A stretch of 11,255 nt of DNA from Bifidobacteriaceae bacterium (GTDB taxonomy: Bacteria; Actinomycetota; Actinomycetes; Actinomycetales; WQXJ01), in the NCBI GenBank assembly GCA_031278675.1, contig JAITJY010000191.1, positions 1 through 11,255 on the forward strand, read 5' to 3'. Of the stretch, positions 1 through 5,523 are shown in pieces. Position 1 is the stretch's first letter. Every line of letters begins with the position of its first letter. The translations under genes and the position numbers were made by a program. Under the pieces are notes generated by a model. The model was not told the DNA's origin. It made no database searches and saw only the letters and a program-made list of their open reading frames with translations.

Positions 1-45
1 GCAACCGACGCAACCGACGCAACCGACGCAACCGACGCAACCGAC
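1..45. repeat. 9-bp tandem repeat (gcaaccgac), five perfect copies
   Basis: Five identical head-to-tail copies of gcaaccgac fill bases 1-45 and probably continue beyond the left edge. The unit is a multiple of three, so gain or loss of copies would lengthen or shorten the encoded Ala-Thr-Asp tail without shifting the frame. Lack of any divergence between copies suggests recent expansion by slippage. Confidence 0.9.
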
Positions 46-66
46 GGGGGAGAGGGGGACGCTTGA
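1..66 (+). CDS. 3' end of an unidentified upstream gene (partial)
   Basis: Reading from base 1 gives five perfect Ala-Thr-Asp triplets, then Gly-Gly-Glu-Gly-Asp-Ala and a TGA stop at 64-66. The frame is supported by that stop overlapping the TTG start of the next gene by two bases (sequence TTGA), an arrangement typical of translationally coupled operon genes. Only an acidic, low-complexity C-terminal tail is visible, so the protein cannot be identified. By analogy with actinobacterial operons that carry similar small lipoproteins, it could belong to an export or ABC-transporter cluster, but that is only inference. It remains possible that the repeat is noncoding. Confidence 0.5.
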   Translation, partial: ATDATDATDATDATDGGEGDA

Positions 67-914
67 GCAAACACCTGCGGCGGTGTGATCGGGCCAAGCC
101 CCGGCTGGGCCTGGTAGCCGCTTTGCTAGCCGCAGTGGCGGCGGTCGGCGCAGGCGGCTGCTCCGACTCTGAGCCTGAGGTTGCGACTTTGGTCGGCCAA
201 GACGGATCATCGGAAACGACAAGAAGCCACCAAGAGGCCGCTGACGCGTTCGCCGACTGCCTGCGGCAAAACGGGATGCCGGTCGCGGTGGTGGGAGACG
301 GGGACAACGCGCTTGTGACGTGGGACGCCGAGCAAGTTGGCCGCGCCATCGTCCGAGGACCGAACGGCTACGCGGTCGACCGGGTGTTCAATGGCTCAAA
401 CGCCGCTGAGCACACCGAGGCGGAGACGGCGTTCCTCGAGCAAGAACGCGAGGAATGGGGAGTGATGCTGGATGGCGTCGACTATTCGGCGCCTTACGCT
501 CAATGCCTGCGCTCGAGCGACTACGTTGAGCCCGGGGCGGCGGCTGATCCGGGCCAGGAACTGCGAGACAAGCAGAAGATCGCGGAGGCCTCCAACGAAT
601 GGGCGGCGTGCGCCAGAAACAACGGCTGGCCCGATCTGGCTGACGCCCAGCCCGGAAACGCTGACGGCTACGCGACGGTCCCCACCGTCCTACTCCCCGC
701 CACAATCACGGTTCAGGAGTTGGAGGCGCTGCTCGAACACTGCCCAGCCGCAGTTCCCGACGGCGACCCGGACCAGTGGTCGCCAAGCATCGACTTCGAC
801 GCCGACACACCGGAACCAGAGAGCGGAGACGGCGGCGACACCACCGAAGACGGGTCGGAGCACCTACAGCAACTGCGCGACGTGCTATACGCGGCAACCC
901 ACCCCGAAGAATGA
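63..914 (+). CDS. Cysteine-rich secreted lipoprotein of unknown function
   Basis: A 283-residue protein starting at TTG (63-65). The purine-rich stretch GAGGGGG at 52-58 serves as ribosome binding site and the start overlaps the upstream stop. The N-terminus has a basic region (residues 3-14, rich in Arg and Lys), a hydrophobic Leu/Ala/Val segment (about 15-30) and a lipobox-like AGGC, so Cys33 is the likely lipidated residue and the protein would be anchored outside the membrane. The mature part has cysteines at about 66, 148, 183 and 227, three of them in similar helical contexts (ADCLRQNGMP, AQCLRSSDY, AACARNNGWP). Related C-x-R-x-x-G-x-P motifs occur in many uncharacterised actinobacterial lipoproteins, often encoded near ABC transporter or periplasmic adaptor genes. 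The C-terminus is acidic and Gly/Asp/Glu-rich. The gene is certain enough, but I cannot assign a function. The lipobox lacks the usual Leu at -3. Confidence 0.8.
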   Translation: MSKHLRRCDRAKPRLGLVAALLAAVAAVGAGGCSDSEPEVATLVGQDGSSETTRSHQEAADAFADCLRQNGMPVAVVGDGDNALVTWDAEQVGRAIVRGPNGYAVDRVFNGSNAAEHTEAETAFLEQEREEWGVMLDGVDYSAPYAQCLRSSDYVEPGAAADPGQELRDKQKIAEASNEWAACARNNGWPDLADAQPGNADGYATVPTVLLPATITVQELEALLEHCPAAVPDGDPDQWSPSIDFDADTPEPESGDGGDTTEDGSEHLQQLRDVLYAATHPEE

Positions 915-1037
915 TCGCCCCTGCGCCTACGGAGGGAGCGCAGCCGGGCTCCAAGGGCCAACGCCGACCGCCGTCCAGTCAGCCGCCCGCCAGATCTGGC
1001 CACCGCTCAGGTGCCACGACCAAACCGGCAGTCGCCA

Positions 1038-1063
1038 CGGACGGTGTTGAACAACACCGTCCG
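1038..1063. terminator. Bidirectional hairpin between convergent lipoprotein and dedA genes
   Basis: A perfect inverted repeat has 11-bp arms (CGGACGGTGTT / AACACCGTCCG) and a GAAC loop. It lies 123 bp after the lipoprotein stop and 86 bp past the dedA stop, between two convergent genes, so one hairpin could serve both. There is no T-tract on either side, which is common for actinobacterial terminators. A second small inverted repeat (AGAGC-GCA-GCTCT) lies at 1083-1095. Nothing else is recognisable in the 915-1149 gap. Confidence 0.65.
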
Positions 1064-1149
1064 ACCGTGCCCGCGCAGGGAAGAGCGCAGCTCTCACCAG
1101 CGGAAACGCGGCAGACAAGCGCTGTCGGACGGGCCCCGGGCGGCACCGG

Positions 1150-2097
1150 TCAGCTTGGCTCCCGGGTCGGCGCGGGCGGCTCGGGCGGAGCCGCCGGCGC
1201 AGTGCGGCCGTAGTGACGGTTGATGGCCCATTGGACCAGGGAGCCGGCCGTCGCCGAGAAGGCGATCCCGACCGCCACACCGAGCAACGGGTTGTCGCCG
1301 GTCACTTGGCCTGCGGCAAAGCCGATCCCGACCGCATAGGAGCTCCAGAACAGCGCCGCCACCGAATCGATCACCACGAATCGCCGGTACGGGTAACGGA
1401 TGGTCCCAGCGGTCAAGTTGACGGCCACGCGGCCCACCGGAATGAACCGGCCCACCATGAGCAACGGCGCCGCGCCCCGCGCAAAAGTCCGCTGCGCCAA
1501 GTCGACCGCCGAACGGCCCTTCCCCTTCGCGAACACCCGCCACTCGGTCGCATTGAACACCCGCCCCAGCGCGTAGGCCACCGAGTCACCGCACAGCGCG
1601 CCGAACGCCCCCAACACCCACAAGAACCCGACCTGCCACAGCGCCGCCCCGGACTGGTAGGCGGCCGCCGTCGCAATGATCAGCGTTTCCGCCGGCACAG
1701 GTGGGAAAAAACCGTCAATCATCGAGATCGCAAACACCGCCACCAGCGCCCACGGCGATTTCGCCAACGCCACGATCCGCTCGTTGATGCCCCGCCACAC
1801 GTCCCCCAACGAGACGGCCAGCCACTCGCCCATCCCGCCGGACGATGCCGTCCCCCCACGCACCGGCACCACCCCACCGGCCAGCACATCACCCGCCGCT
1901 GCCAGTCCAGCCACACCGCCGCCCGTGGACGGCCCCGTCCCCCCATTGACCGGCGCTGCAGTTGCCCAGCTACCCAGCTCTGCGGCCGCGCCAGCGGCCG
2001 CAGTCGACCCGAACGCATCCGTCAACTCAACTGGCCAGTTGAGTTGACCGACAGCCGCCAGCCACTCAACGGCTCCGCCAACCGTTTCTATCAGCAC
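1150..2097 (-). CDS. DedA-family (SNARE-associated/VTT) membrane protein with extended N-terminus
   Basis: DedA proteins are inner-membrane proteins; several members are implicated in moving lipid carriers such as undecaprenyl phosphate and in membrane homeostasis. From the GTG at 2097-2095 the product has 315 residues. Family signs are IDGFFPPVPAET (about 127-138), GDSVAYALGR (about 170-179), GRFIPVGR (about 216-223) followed by AGTIRYPYRRF, and several hydrophobic helices. The GTG is preferred because GGAG lies 5 bases upstream and the same motif sits 10 bases after the ancestral glmM stop (see the duplication). Family members are usually about 200-220 residues. Here roughly the first 88 residues are Ala/Gly/Thr-rich and not recognisable, and their DNA holds several hairpins, so ATG 1833 (MGEWLAVSLGD) is an alternative start, but it has no well-spaced ribosome binding site. 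The C-terminus ends in a Pro-rich tail. It is the last gene of the rplM operon. Confidence 0.85.
   Translation of the reverse strand: MLIETVGGAVEWLAAVGQLNWPVELTDAFGSTAAAGAAAELGSWATAAPVNGGTGPSTGGGVAGLAAAGDVLAGGVVPVRGGTASSGGMGEWLAVSLGDVWRGINERIVALAKSPWALVAVFAISMIDGFFPPVPAETLIIATAAAYQSGAALWQVGFLWVLGAFGALCGDSVAYALGRVFNATEWRVFAKGKGRSAVDLAQRTFARGAAPLLMVGRFIPVGRVAVNLTAGTIRYPYRRFVVIDSVAALFWSSYAVGIGFAAGQVTGDNPLLGVAVGIAFSATAGSLVQWAINRHYGRTAPAAPPEPPAPTREPS
1980..2003. repeat. Perfect hairpin, 10-bp arms, in the dedA 5' region
   Basis: CTGCGGCCGC and GCGGCCGCAG are perfect inverted arms separated by GCCA. The hairpin sits 17 bp from the 28-bp palindrome and within the low-complexity N-terminal coding part of dedA. 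A smaller inverted repeat, GGACGG-CC-CCGTCC, follows at 1927-1940. There is no T-tract. The structures may be attenuators, protein-binding sites or a by-product of GC-rich Ala codons. Confidence 0.6.
2021..2048. repeat. Perfect 28-bp palindrome in the dedA 5' region
   Basis: Arms GTCAACTCAACTGG and CCAGTTGAGTTGAC are exact reverse complements with no spacer. It lies 47-76 bases inside the dedA ORF on the minus strand and encodes part of a VGQLNWPVELTD segment. It has much lower GC than its surroundings. As RNA it would form a 12-bp stem with a GGCC loop; as DNA it resembles a dimeric-protein operator. No T-tract follows. Confidence 0.9.
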
Positions 2098-2195
2098 GGG
2101 GTCTCCATCAACGATCCAGTTGGCGCGCAACCACTGCGGCGAGTTGCTCCGCAACCCTCAGCGCCTACGGCTCCGCCAACCGTTTCTATCAGCAC
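2091..2195 (-). CDS. Small ORF created by the tandem duplication (34 residues)
   Basis: The duplicate dedA start (GTG at 2195-2193, with its own GGAG site) opens a frame of 34 residues that begins MLIETVGGAV like DedA and then runs in a different frame through the downstream copy, ending at TGA 2093-2091. The stop overlaps the real dedA start (GTGCTGA), so ribosomes could pass from it to dedA. It has three cysteines and no recognisable motif. It is probably an accidental product of the duplication that may act as a translated leader, rather than a conserved gene. Confidence 0.35.
   Translation of the reverse strand: MLIETVGGAVGAEGCGATRRSGCAPTGSLMETPC
2098..2105 (-). promoter_or_regulatory. 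Ribosome binding site that decides the dedA start
   Basis: On the minus strand GGAG is followed by ACCCC and the GTG start at 2097. An identical sequence exists 98 bp upstream (2196-2203) because of the tandem duplication. This site supports the long form of the DedA protein. Confidence 0.6.
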
Positions 2196-2205
2196 GGGGT
2201 CTCCA

Positions 2206-3603
2206 TCAACGATCCAGTTGGCGCGCAACCACTGCAGCGAGTTGCTCCGCAACACTCAGCGCCTGGCGCTGGGTGGGCGCTTCTACCATGACCCGGACCA
2301 GGGGCTCCGTCCCCGAGGCACGCAATAAGACCCGCCCGTCGGGGCCCAACTCGGCTTCAGCGGCGGCCAGGGCCGCCGCCACCGCCGGGTCACAATCAAG
2401 GCGTTCCTTCGCGACCTCGCGCACATTGATCAACACCTGCGGGTAGGTCTGGACCACCCCAGCCAGTTGGCCCAGCGGCACACCGGCCGCCCGGACGTGA
2501 CAAGCCAACTGGACCGCCGTCAACGTCCCATCCCCAGTTGTCGCGTGCTGCGACATGATCACGTGACCGGACTGTTCGCCCCCCAGCACATAGCCGCCCC
2601 GCATCATCTCCTCAAGCACATACCGATCACCCACCGCCGTCACCTTCAAAGCGATTCCCGCCTGCTCCATCGCCTTGAACAGACCCAGATTAGACATCAC
2701 GGTTACCACCAAGGTGTTCTGCGCCAACTCGCCCGCCGCTTGCAACGCCAAAGCCATGACACCCATGATCTTGTCGCCATCCACCAAGTCGCCGCCGGAC
2801 TCGACGGCGAGGCAACGGTCAGCATCGCCGTCAAAAGCAAACCCGATATCCGCTTCCAAGCCGACCACGGCACGCCGCAACCGTTCCGGATGAGTCGACC
2901 CGACCCCAGCATTGATGTTGGTGCCACTCGGTTGCACCGCCAGGGCTGTGACCTCGGCGCCGAGCCGCCGGAACACCTCCGGTGCAACCCGGTAAGCCGC
3001 GCCATTGGCACAGTCCAGCACAACTCGCATCCCGTCCAAAGGGACCGGGGCGCAAGCCACGAGGTAGTCGATATAACGCTCAACCGCGCCGTAATCTGTC
3101 CTACTAGACCCGACGGAATCGCCTATCGCAGGCTCCCACGTCTCTGCGAGACGGGCCTCGATAGCGTCCTCGACGGCATCGGGCAACTTATAACCCGTGC
3201 CGCAAAAAAACTTGATCCCGTTGTCTTGGTAAGGATTATGAGACGCCGAAATCATCACCCCGAGATCAAAACCCTGCGAGCGCACCAAATACGCCAACCC
3301 GGGGGTCGGCAATACGCCCGCAAGGACGGCATCGACGCCGGCGGAAGCCAACCCGGCGGCACTGGCCGCAGCCAACATGTCCCCAGAAACCCGCGAATCG
3401 ACTCCGACAATCCCCCGTAGACGCCGAGGCGCCTCCTCGCACCGGTGATCACGCACCGGCGGAGCGGTGGTCGAACCATAACCGAGGCCAGCCTCCGCCT
3501 CCAGTTCACGCGCTGCGGCCGCAGACAAACGCAGCGCCAAGTCTGCTGTGACATCGCGGCCGGCTAGGCCACGCACTCCGTCGGTGCCGAACAGACGCGC
3601 CAT
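2206..3603 (-). CDS. glmM: Phosphoglucosamine mutase
   Basis: GlmM converts glucosamine-6-phosphate to glucosamine-1-phosphate in the cytoplasm, a step to UDP-N-acetylglucosamine for peptidoglycan. The 465-residue product shows the expected order: N-terminal MARLFGTDGVRG, the phosphoserine loop SASHNP with Ser121, the metal-binding DGDADR (258-263), the sugar-specificity loop GGEQSGH (341-347) and the C-terminal phosphate-binding RASGTEPLVRVMVEA (428-442). The start ATG follows the rpsI stop by 7 bases with only a weak ribosome binding site, so translation is probably coupled. Family members have about 445-450 residues; the excess is mainly an insertion at about 41-64 (GYGSTTAPPV to RRLRGI) before VGVDSRVSGDM. 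The rplM-rpsI-glmM order is a classical actinobacterial arrangement. The 3' end is part of the 98-bp duplication, but the reading frame is intact. Confidence 0.97.
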   Translation of the reverse strand: MARLFGTDGVRGLAGRDVTADLALRLSAAAARELEAEAGLGYGSTTAPPVRDHRCEEAPRRLRGIVGVDSRVSGDMLAAASAAGLASAGVDAVLAGVLPTPGLAYLVRSQGFDLGVMISASHNPYQDNGIKFFCGTGYKLPDAVEDAIEARLAETWEPAIGDSVGSSRTDYGAVERYIDYLVACAPVPLDGMRVVLDCANGAAYRVAPEVFRRLGAEVTALAVQPSGTNINAGVGSTHPERLRRAVVGLEADIGFAFDGDADRCLAVESGGDLVDGDKIMGVMALALQAAGELAQNTLVVTVMSNLGLFKAMEQAGIALKVTAVGDRYVLEEMMRGGYVLGGEQSGHVIMSQHATTGDGTLTAVQLACHVRAAGVPLGQLAGVVQTYPQVLINVREVAKERLDCDPAVAAALAAAEAELGPDGRVLLRASGTEPLVRVMVEAPTQRQALSVAEQLAAVVARQLDR

Positions 3604-3610
3604 GGGGCGC

Positions 3611-4096
3611 TCAGCGCTTCGAGTACTGCGGCGCCTTGCGGGCCTTCTTCAGGCCGGCCTTCTTGCGTTCGGTAATCCGCGCATCACGGGTCAAATAGCC
3701 CGCCTTCTTCAGAGCGGGGCGGTTGTGTTCCTCGTCAATCGCATTCAGTGCGCGCGCCACCCCTAAGCGGAGCGCCCCCGCCTGGCCGGAGACCCCGCCC
3801 CCGCCGATCCGCGCGATCACATCAAACTTGCCCTCAATGTCAAGCAACGTGAACGGTGAACGGACCAACTGCTGATGCAACTTGTTCGGGAAATAATCTT
3901 CCAGCGTCCGGCCGTTGATGGTCCACTGTCCACTGCCTGGAATGAGCCGCACCCGGGCCACAGCTTCCTTGCGGCGCCCCAGCGCCCGGCCGGGCGCCAC
4001 CAGGCTGACGCCCCGGGGTTCAGCGTCCGGCGTTTCGGTGGTGTAGCTGGTCGGGGCTTCTTCCTCAGCCAATTCGTCCAGAACGATCTCGGTCAC
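3611..4096 (-). CDS. rpsI: 30S ribosomal protein S9
   Basis: A 161-residue protein with the S9 core GRRKEAVARVRL (about 40-51), the GGGGVSGQAGALRLGVARAL region and the basic C-terminal tail ending KKARKAPQYSKR, which in this family reaches the P-site tRNA. The first 35 or so residues are an acidic Glu/Thr-rich extension, typical of actinobacterial S9. The start is GTG (4096-4094) with AGAGGAG placed about 5 bases upstream. The gene follows rplM after a 70-bp spacer and precedes glmM by 7 bases, so it is in one operon with them. Confidence 0.98.
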   Translation of the reverse strand: MTEIVLDELAEEEAPTSYTTETPDAEPRGVSLVAPGRALGRRKEAVARVRLIPGSGQWTINGRTLEDYFPNKLHQQLVRSPFTLLDIEGKFDVIARIGGGGVSGQAGALRLGVARALNAIDEEHNRPALKKAGYLTRDARITERKKAGLKKARKAPQYSKR

Positions 4097-4117
4097 GTTT
4101 CTCCTCTTGATTCCTTA

Positions 4118-4157
4118 TTGAATCTGCTTGAATGCGCTTGAATGCACTTGAACCCTT
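4118..4157. repeat. Degenerate 10-bp tandem repeat between rplM and rpsI
   Basis: Four consecutive 10-bp units beginning TTGAA (ttgaatctgc, ttgaatgcgc, ttgaatgcac, ttgaaccctt) occupy most of the 70-bp spacer. On the minus strand this is a series of TTCAA motifs spaced exactly one helical turn apart, upstream of the rpsI ribosome binding site. It is lower in GC than the genes beside it. Function unknown; no terminator hairpin is seen in the spacer. Confidence 0.75.
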
Positions 4158-4166
4158 AGCGATCCG

Positions 4167-4610
4167 CTACTGCGCGACTTGCGTCAACTCGTAGGGCTGC
4201 GGGCTTTGGGCAGCGTGCGGGTGAGTGGGGCCGGAGTAAACCTTTAGCTTTTGGAGTTGGCGCTGCGCCAACCGGTTCTTCGGCAGCATGCCGCGCACAG
4301 CCTTGCGCACGGCTTCTTCGGGACGTTTGGCCATCAACTCCGAATACGGCACGGCGCGCAGACCGCCCGGGTAGCCCGAGTGGCGGTAAGCCTTTTTCTG
4401 GTCCAGCTTGGCACCCGTCAGCACCACCTTGTCCGCGTTGACGATTATCACAAAATCCCCGGTGTCCAAGTGCGGCGCGAAGACCGCCTTGTGTTTGCCA
4501 CGCAGCAAACGGGCAGTTTGGGACGCTAAGCGTCCCAGGACCACATCCGTGGCGTCGATCACGTGCCAGGACCGCGTTATCTCACCGGGCTTCGGGGTGT
4601 ACGTGCGCAC
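4167..4610 (-). CDS. rplM: 50S ribosomal protein L13
   Basis: A 147-residue protein of normal L13 length. It has the N-terminal RSWHVIDATDVVLGRLAS, the segment GDFVIIVNADKVVLTG, the YRHSGYPGGLR motif and the C-terminal GMLPKNRLAQRQLQKLKVYSGPTHPH. L13 binds 23S rRNA early in large-subunit assembly. The start is GTG (4610-4608); upstream GAAAG is only a weak ribosome binding site. It is the first gene of the operon rplM-rpsI-glmM-dedA, transcribed from the promoter at 4752-4723 through a leader of about 105 nt. Confidence 0.98.
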   Translation of the reverse strand: MRTYTPKPGEITRSWHVIDATDVVLGRLASQTARLLRGKHKAVFAPHLDTGDFVIIVNADKVVLTGAKLDQKKAYRHSGYPGGLRAVPYSELMAKRPEEAVRKAVRGMLPKNRLAQRQLQKLKVYSGPTHPHAAQSPQPYELTQVAQ

Positions 4611-4659
4611 AGTTCTTTCAGCCTTACTTGTTCGTCAAGGTTTATTGTCCGTTGCGCGC

Positions 4660-4710
4660 CATGGTGGCCATGAATGCCGTGGGCGCGCGCCAGCGTGCGG
4701 CGATCCGCAC
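4660..4710 (-). promoter_or_regulatory. Possible structured rplM 5' leader
   Basis: Right after the predicted transcript start lies a perfect hairpin (GTGCGG-ATCG-CCGCAC, minus strand 4710-4695). It is followed by the palindrome GGCGCGCGCC (4691-4682) and CATGG-CCA-CCATG (4672-4660). Ribosomal-protein operons often carry leaders bound by one of their own products. This is inference from position and inverted repeats only; I do not recognise a named leader family. Confidence 0.35.
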
Positions 4711-4722
4711 ACGAGACGATCT

Positions 4723-4752
4723 AGGTTAGCCCGCGCACCCCTGCCCGGTCAA
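4723..4752 (-). promoter_or_regulatory. Promoter of the rplM operon
   Basis: On the minus strand TTGACC (4752-4747) and TAACCT (4728-4723) are separated by 18 bp, a good match to the housekeeping sigma factor pattern TTGACN and TANNNT. The predicted transcript start is near 4716, giving a leader of roughly 105 nt before the rplM GTG. Confidence 0.65.
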
Positions 4753-4968
4753 AAACAACCAGGCTGCGTCCCGCATCCGGGCGGGCATCGCGATCGGCGC
4801 GCATCGCCCGGCCCTGCGTCCCGCATCCGGGCTGGCCTCCCGCTGGGCATCCGGGCGGGCATCGCCCCGGGCACCCCACCGACCGTCCCTTGTTCCATCA
4901 GGACGCCCCTTTGTCTCATCAGCCCGCCGCCGCCCTAACTCCGAGTTGCCGGACGCCACCAAGTGAGC

Positions 4969-4997
4969 TGGAACGAACTGCGCCTGCGGTTTACACT
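4969..4997 (+). promoter_or_regulatory. Probable greA promoter
   Basis: TACACT at 4992-4997 fits the -10 pattern TANNNT. TGGAAC at 4969-4974, 17 bp upstream, is a weak -35. A short T-rich run follows the -10. The transcript would begin near 5004 and leave about 43 nt before the greA start. Confidence 0.45.
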
Positions 4998-5046
4998 GGC
5001 TTTTTTGCCCGCGACGAACCAGAAGCACTTCGGAGGGAATCTCACC

Positions 5047-5523
5047 ATGACCACTTCACCCTGGCTGACCAAGGATGCCCACGACAGACTCCAGGCCGAG
5101 TTGACGTATCTCCAAGGCGAAGGCATGGCCGAGGTAGTCCACCGGATTGAGGCGGCCCGCTCCGAAGGCGATCTGAAAGAGAACGGCGGTTATCACGCGG
5201 CCCGCGAGGAGCAGGCCAAGATGGCCGGGCGGATCGCCCAGCTCAAGGCGCTGCTGGATAATGCCCGCGTGGGCGAGGCCCCCCCAGATACCGGCACCGT
5301 CCAGCCGGGCATGGTGGTAACAGCGCAGATCGGCGGGCAATCCCGCCACTTCTTGCTCGGTTCGCGGGAGGTCGCCGGGGATAGTGACCTCACCGTTTAC
5401 TCCGAGAAGTCACCGATCGGCGCCGCGCTGCTCGGCGCCCGCATCGGCGAGACCAGGACCTACCTCACACCCACCGGCAAGCAGATGGCCGCCACCGTCA
5501 CAAACGCCCAGCCGTACAAGTGA
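5047..5523 (+). CDS. greA: Transcript cleavage factor GreA
   Basis: GreA enters the RNA polymerase secondary channel and stimulates cleavage of backtracked RNA. The 158-residue product has the usual length. The N-terminal coiled coil (about 8-75) carries the tip sequence EGDLKENGGYHAAREEQ, with the two essential acidic residues Asp42 and Glu45. The C-terminal FKBP-like domain begins near PDTGTVQPGM and ends ATVTNAQPYK. ATG 5047 was chosen because a GGAGGGA ribosome binding site lies at the right distance; the upstream in-frame GTG at 4963 would add 28 residues with no family likeness and would lie upstream of the predicted promoter. The stop overlaps the maf start by four bases (GTGA). Confidence 0.96.
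   Translation: MTTSPWLTKDAHDRLQAELTYLQGEGMAEVVHRIEAARSEGDLKENGGYHAAREEQAKMAGRIAQLKALLDNARVGEAPPDTGTVQPGMVVTAQIGGQSRHFLLGSREVAGDSDLTVYSEKSPIGAALLGARIGETRTYLTPTGKQMAATVTNAQPYK

Larger units (their letters stand above)
2069..2264. repeat. 98-bp tandem duplication spanning the glmM/dedA junction
   Basis: Bases 2069-2166 and 2167-2264 are head-to-tail copies that differ at only two positions. Read on the minus strand, each copy holds the last 19 sense codons of glmM, its TGA, the GGAG ribosome binding site, the GTG start and the first nine or so codons of dedA. The upstream copy (2167-2264) supplies the real glmM end; the downstream copy (2069-2166) supplies the real dedA start. In the glmM frame the two changes are one Ser/Arg codon and one synonymous Ala codon. 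Confidence 0.95.
4611..5046. other. 436-bp divergent intergenic region, rplM / greA
   Basis: This gene-free stretch holds the rplM leader and promoter on the left, short GC-rich direct repeats in the middle and the greA promoter on the right. The motif GCATCCGGGC occurs at 4773, 4823 and 4847. Longer identities are 4764-4782 with 4814-4832, and 4773-4791 with 4847-4865. ORFs crossing it have no recognisable products. Bases 4866-4960 show nothing definite. Confidence 0.7.

Noticed and set aside
1..45. CRISPR-like array
   Set aside because: The 9-bp units are directly adjacent with no spacers, so it is a simple tandem repeat.
1213..2328. Long plus-strand ORF of 371 codons opposite dedA
   Set aside because: It is antisense to clear DedA motifs, is rich in Arg/His/Pro/Gln as expected for a GC-rich shadow frame, and has no recognisable domain.
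2467..3420. Plus-strand ORF of 317 codons opposite glmM
   Set aside because: It lies wholly over a glmM gene with all catalytic motifs; composition is that of an antisense shadow.
4764..4865. Intrinsic terminator or REP element between rplM and greA
   Set aside because: The repeats are mainly direct and not inverted, and the genes diverge, so a terminator has no role there.
4963..5046. Longer greA start at GTG 4963
   Set aside because: The added residues do not resemble GreA, the start would lie upstream of the predicted -10, and ATG 5047 has a strong ribosome binding site and normal length.
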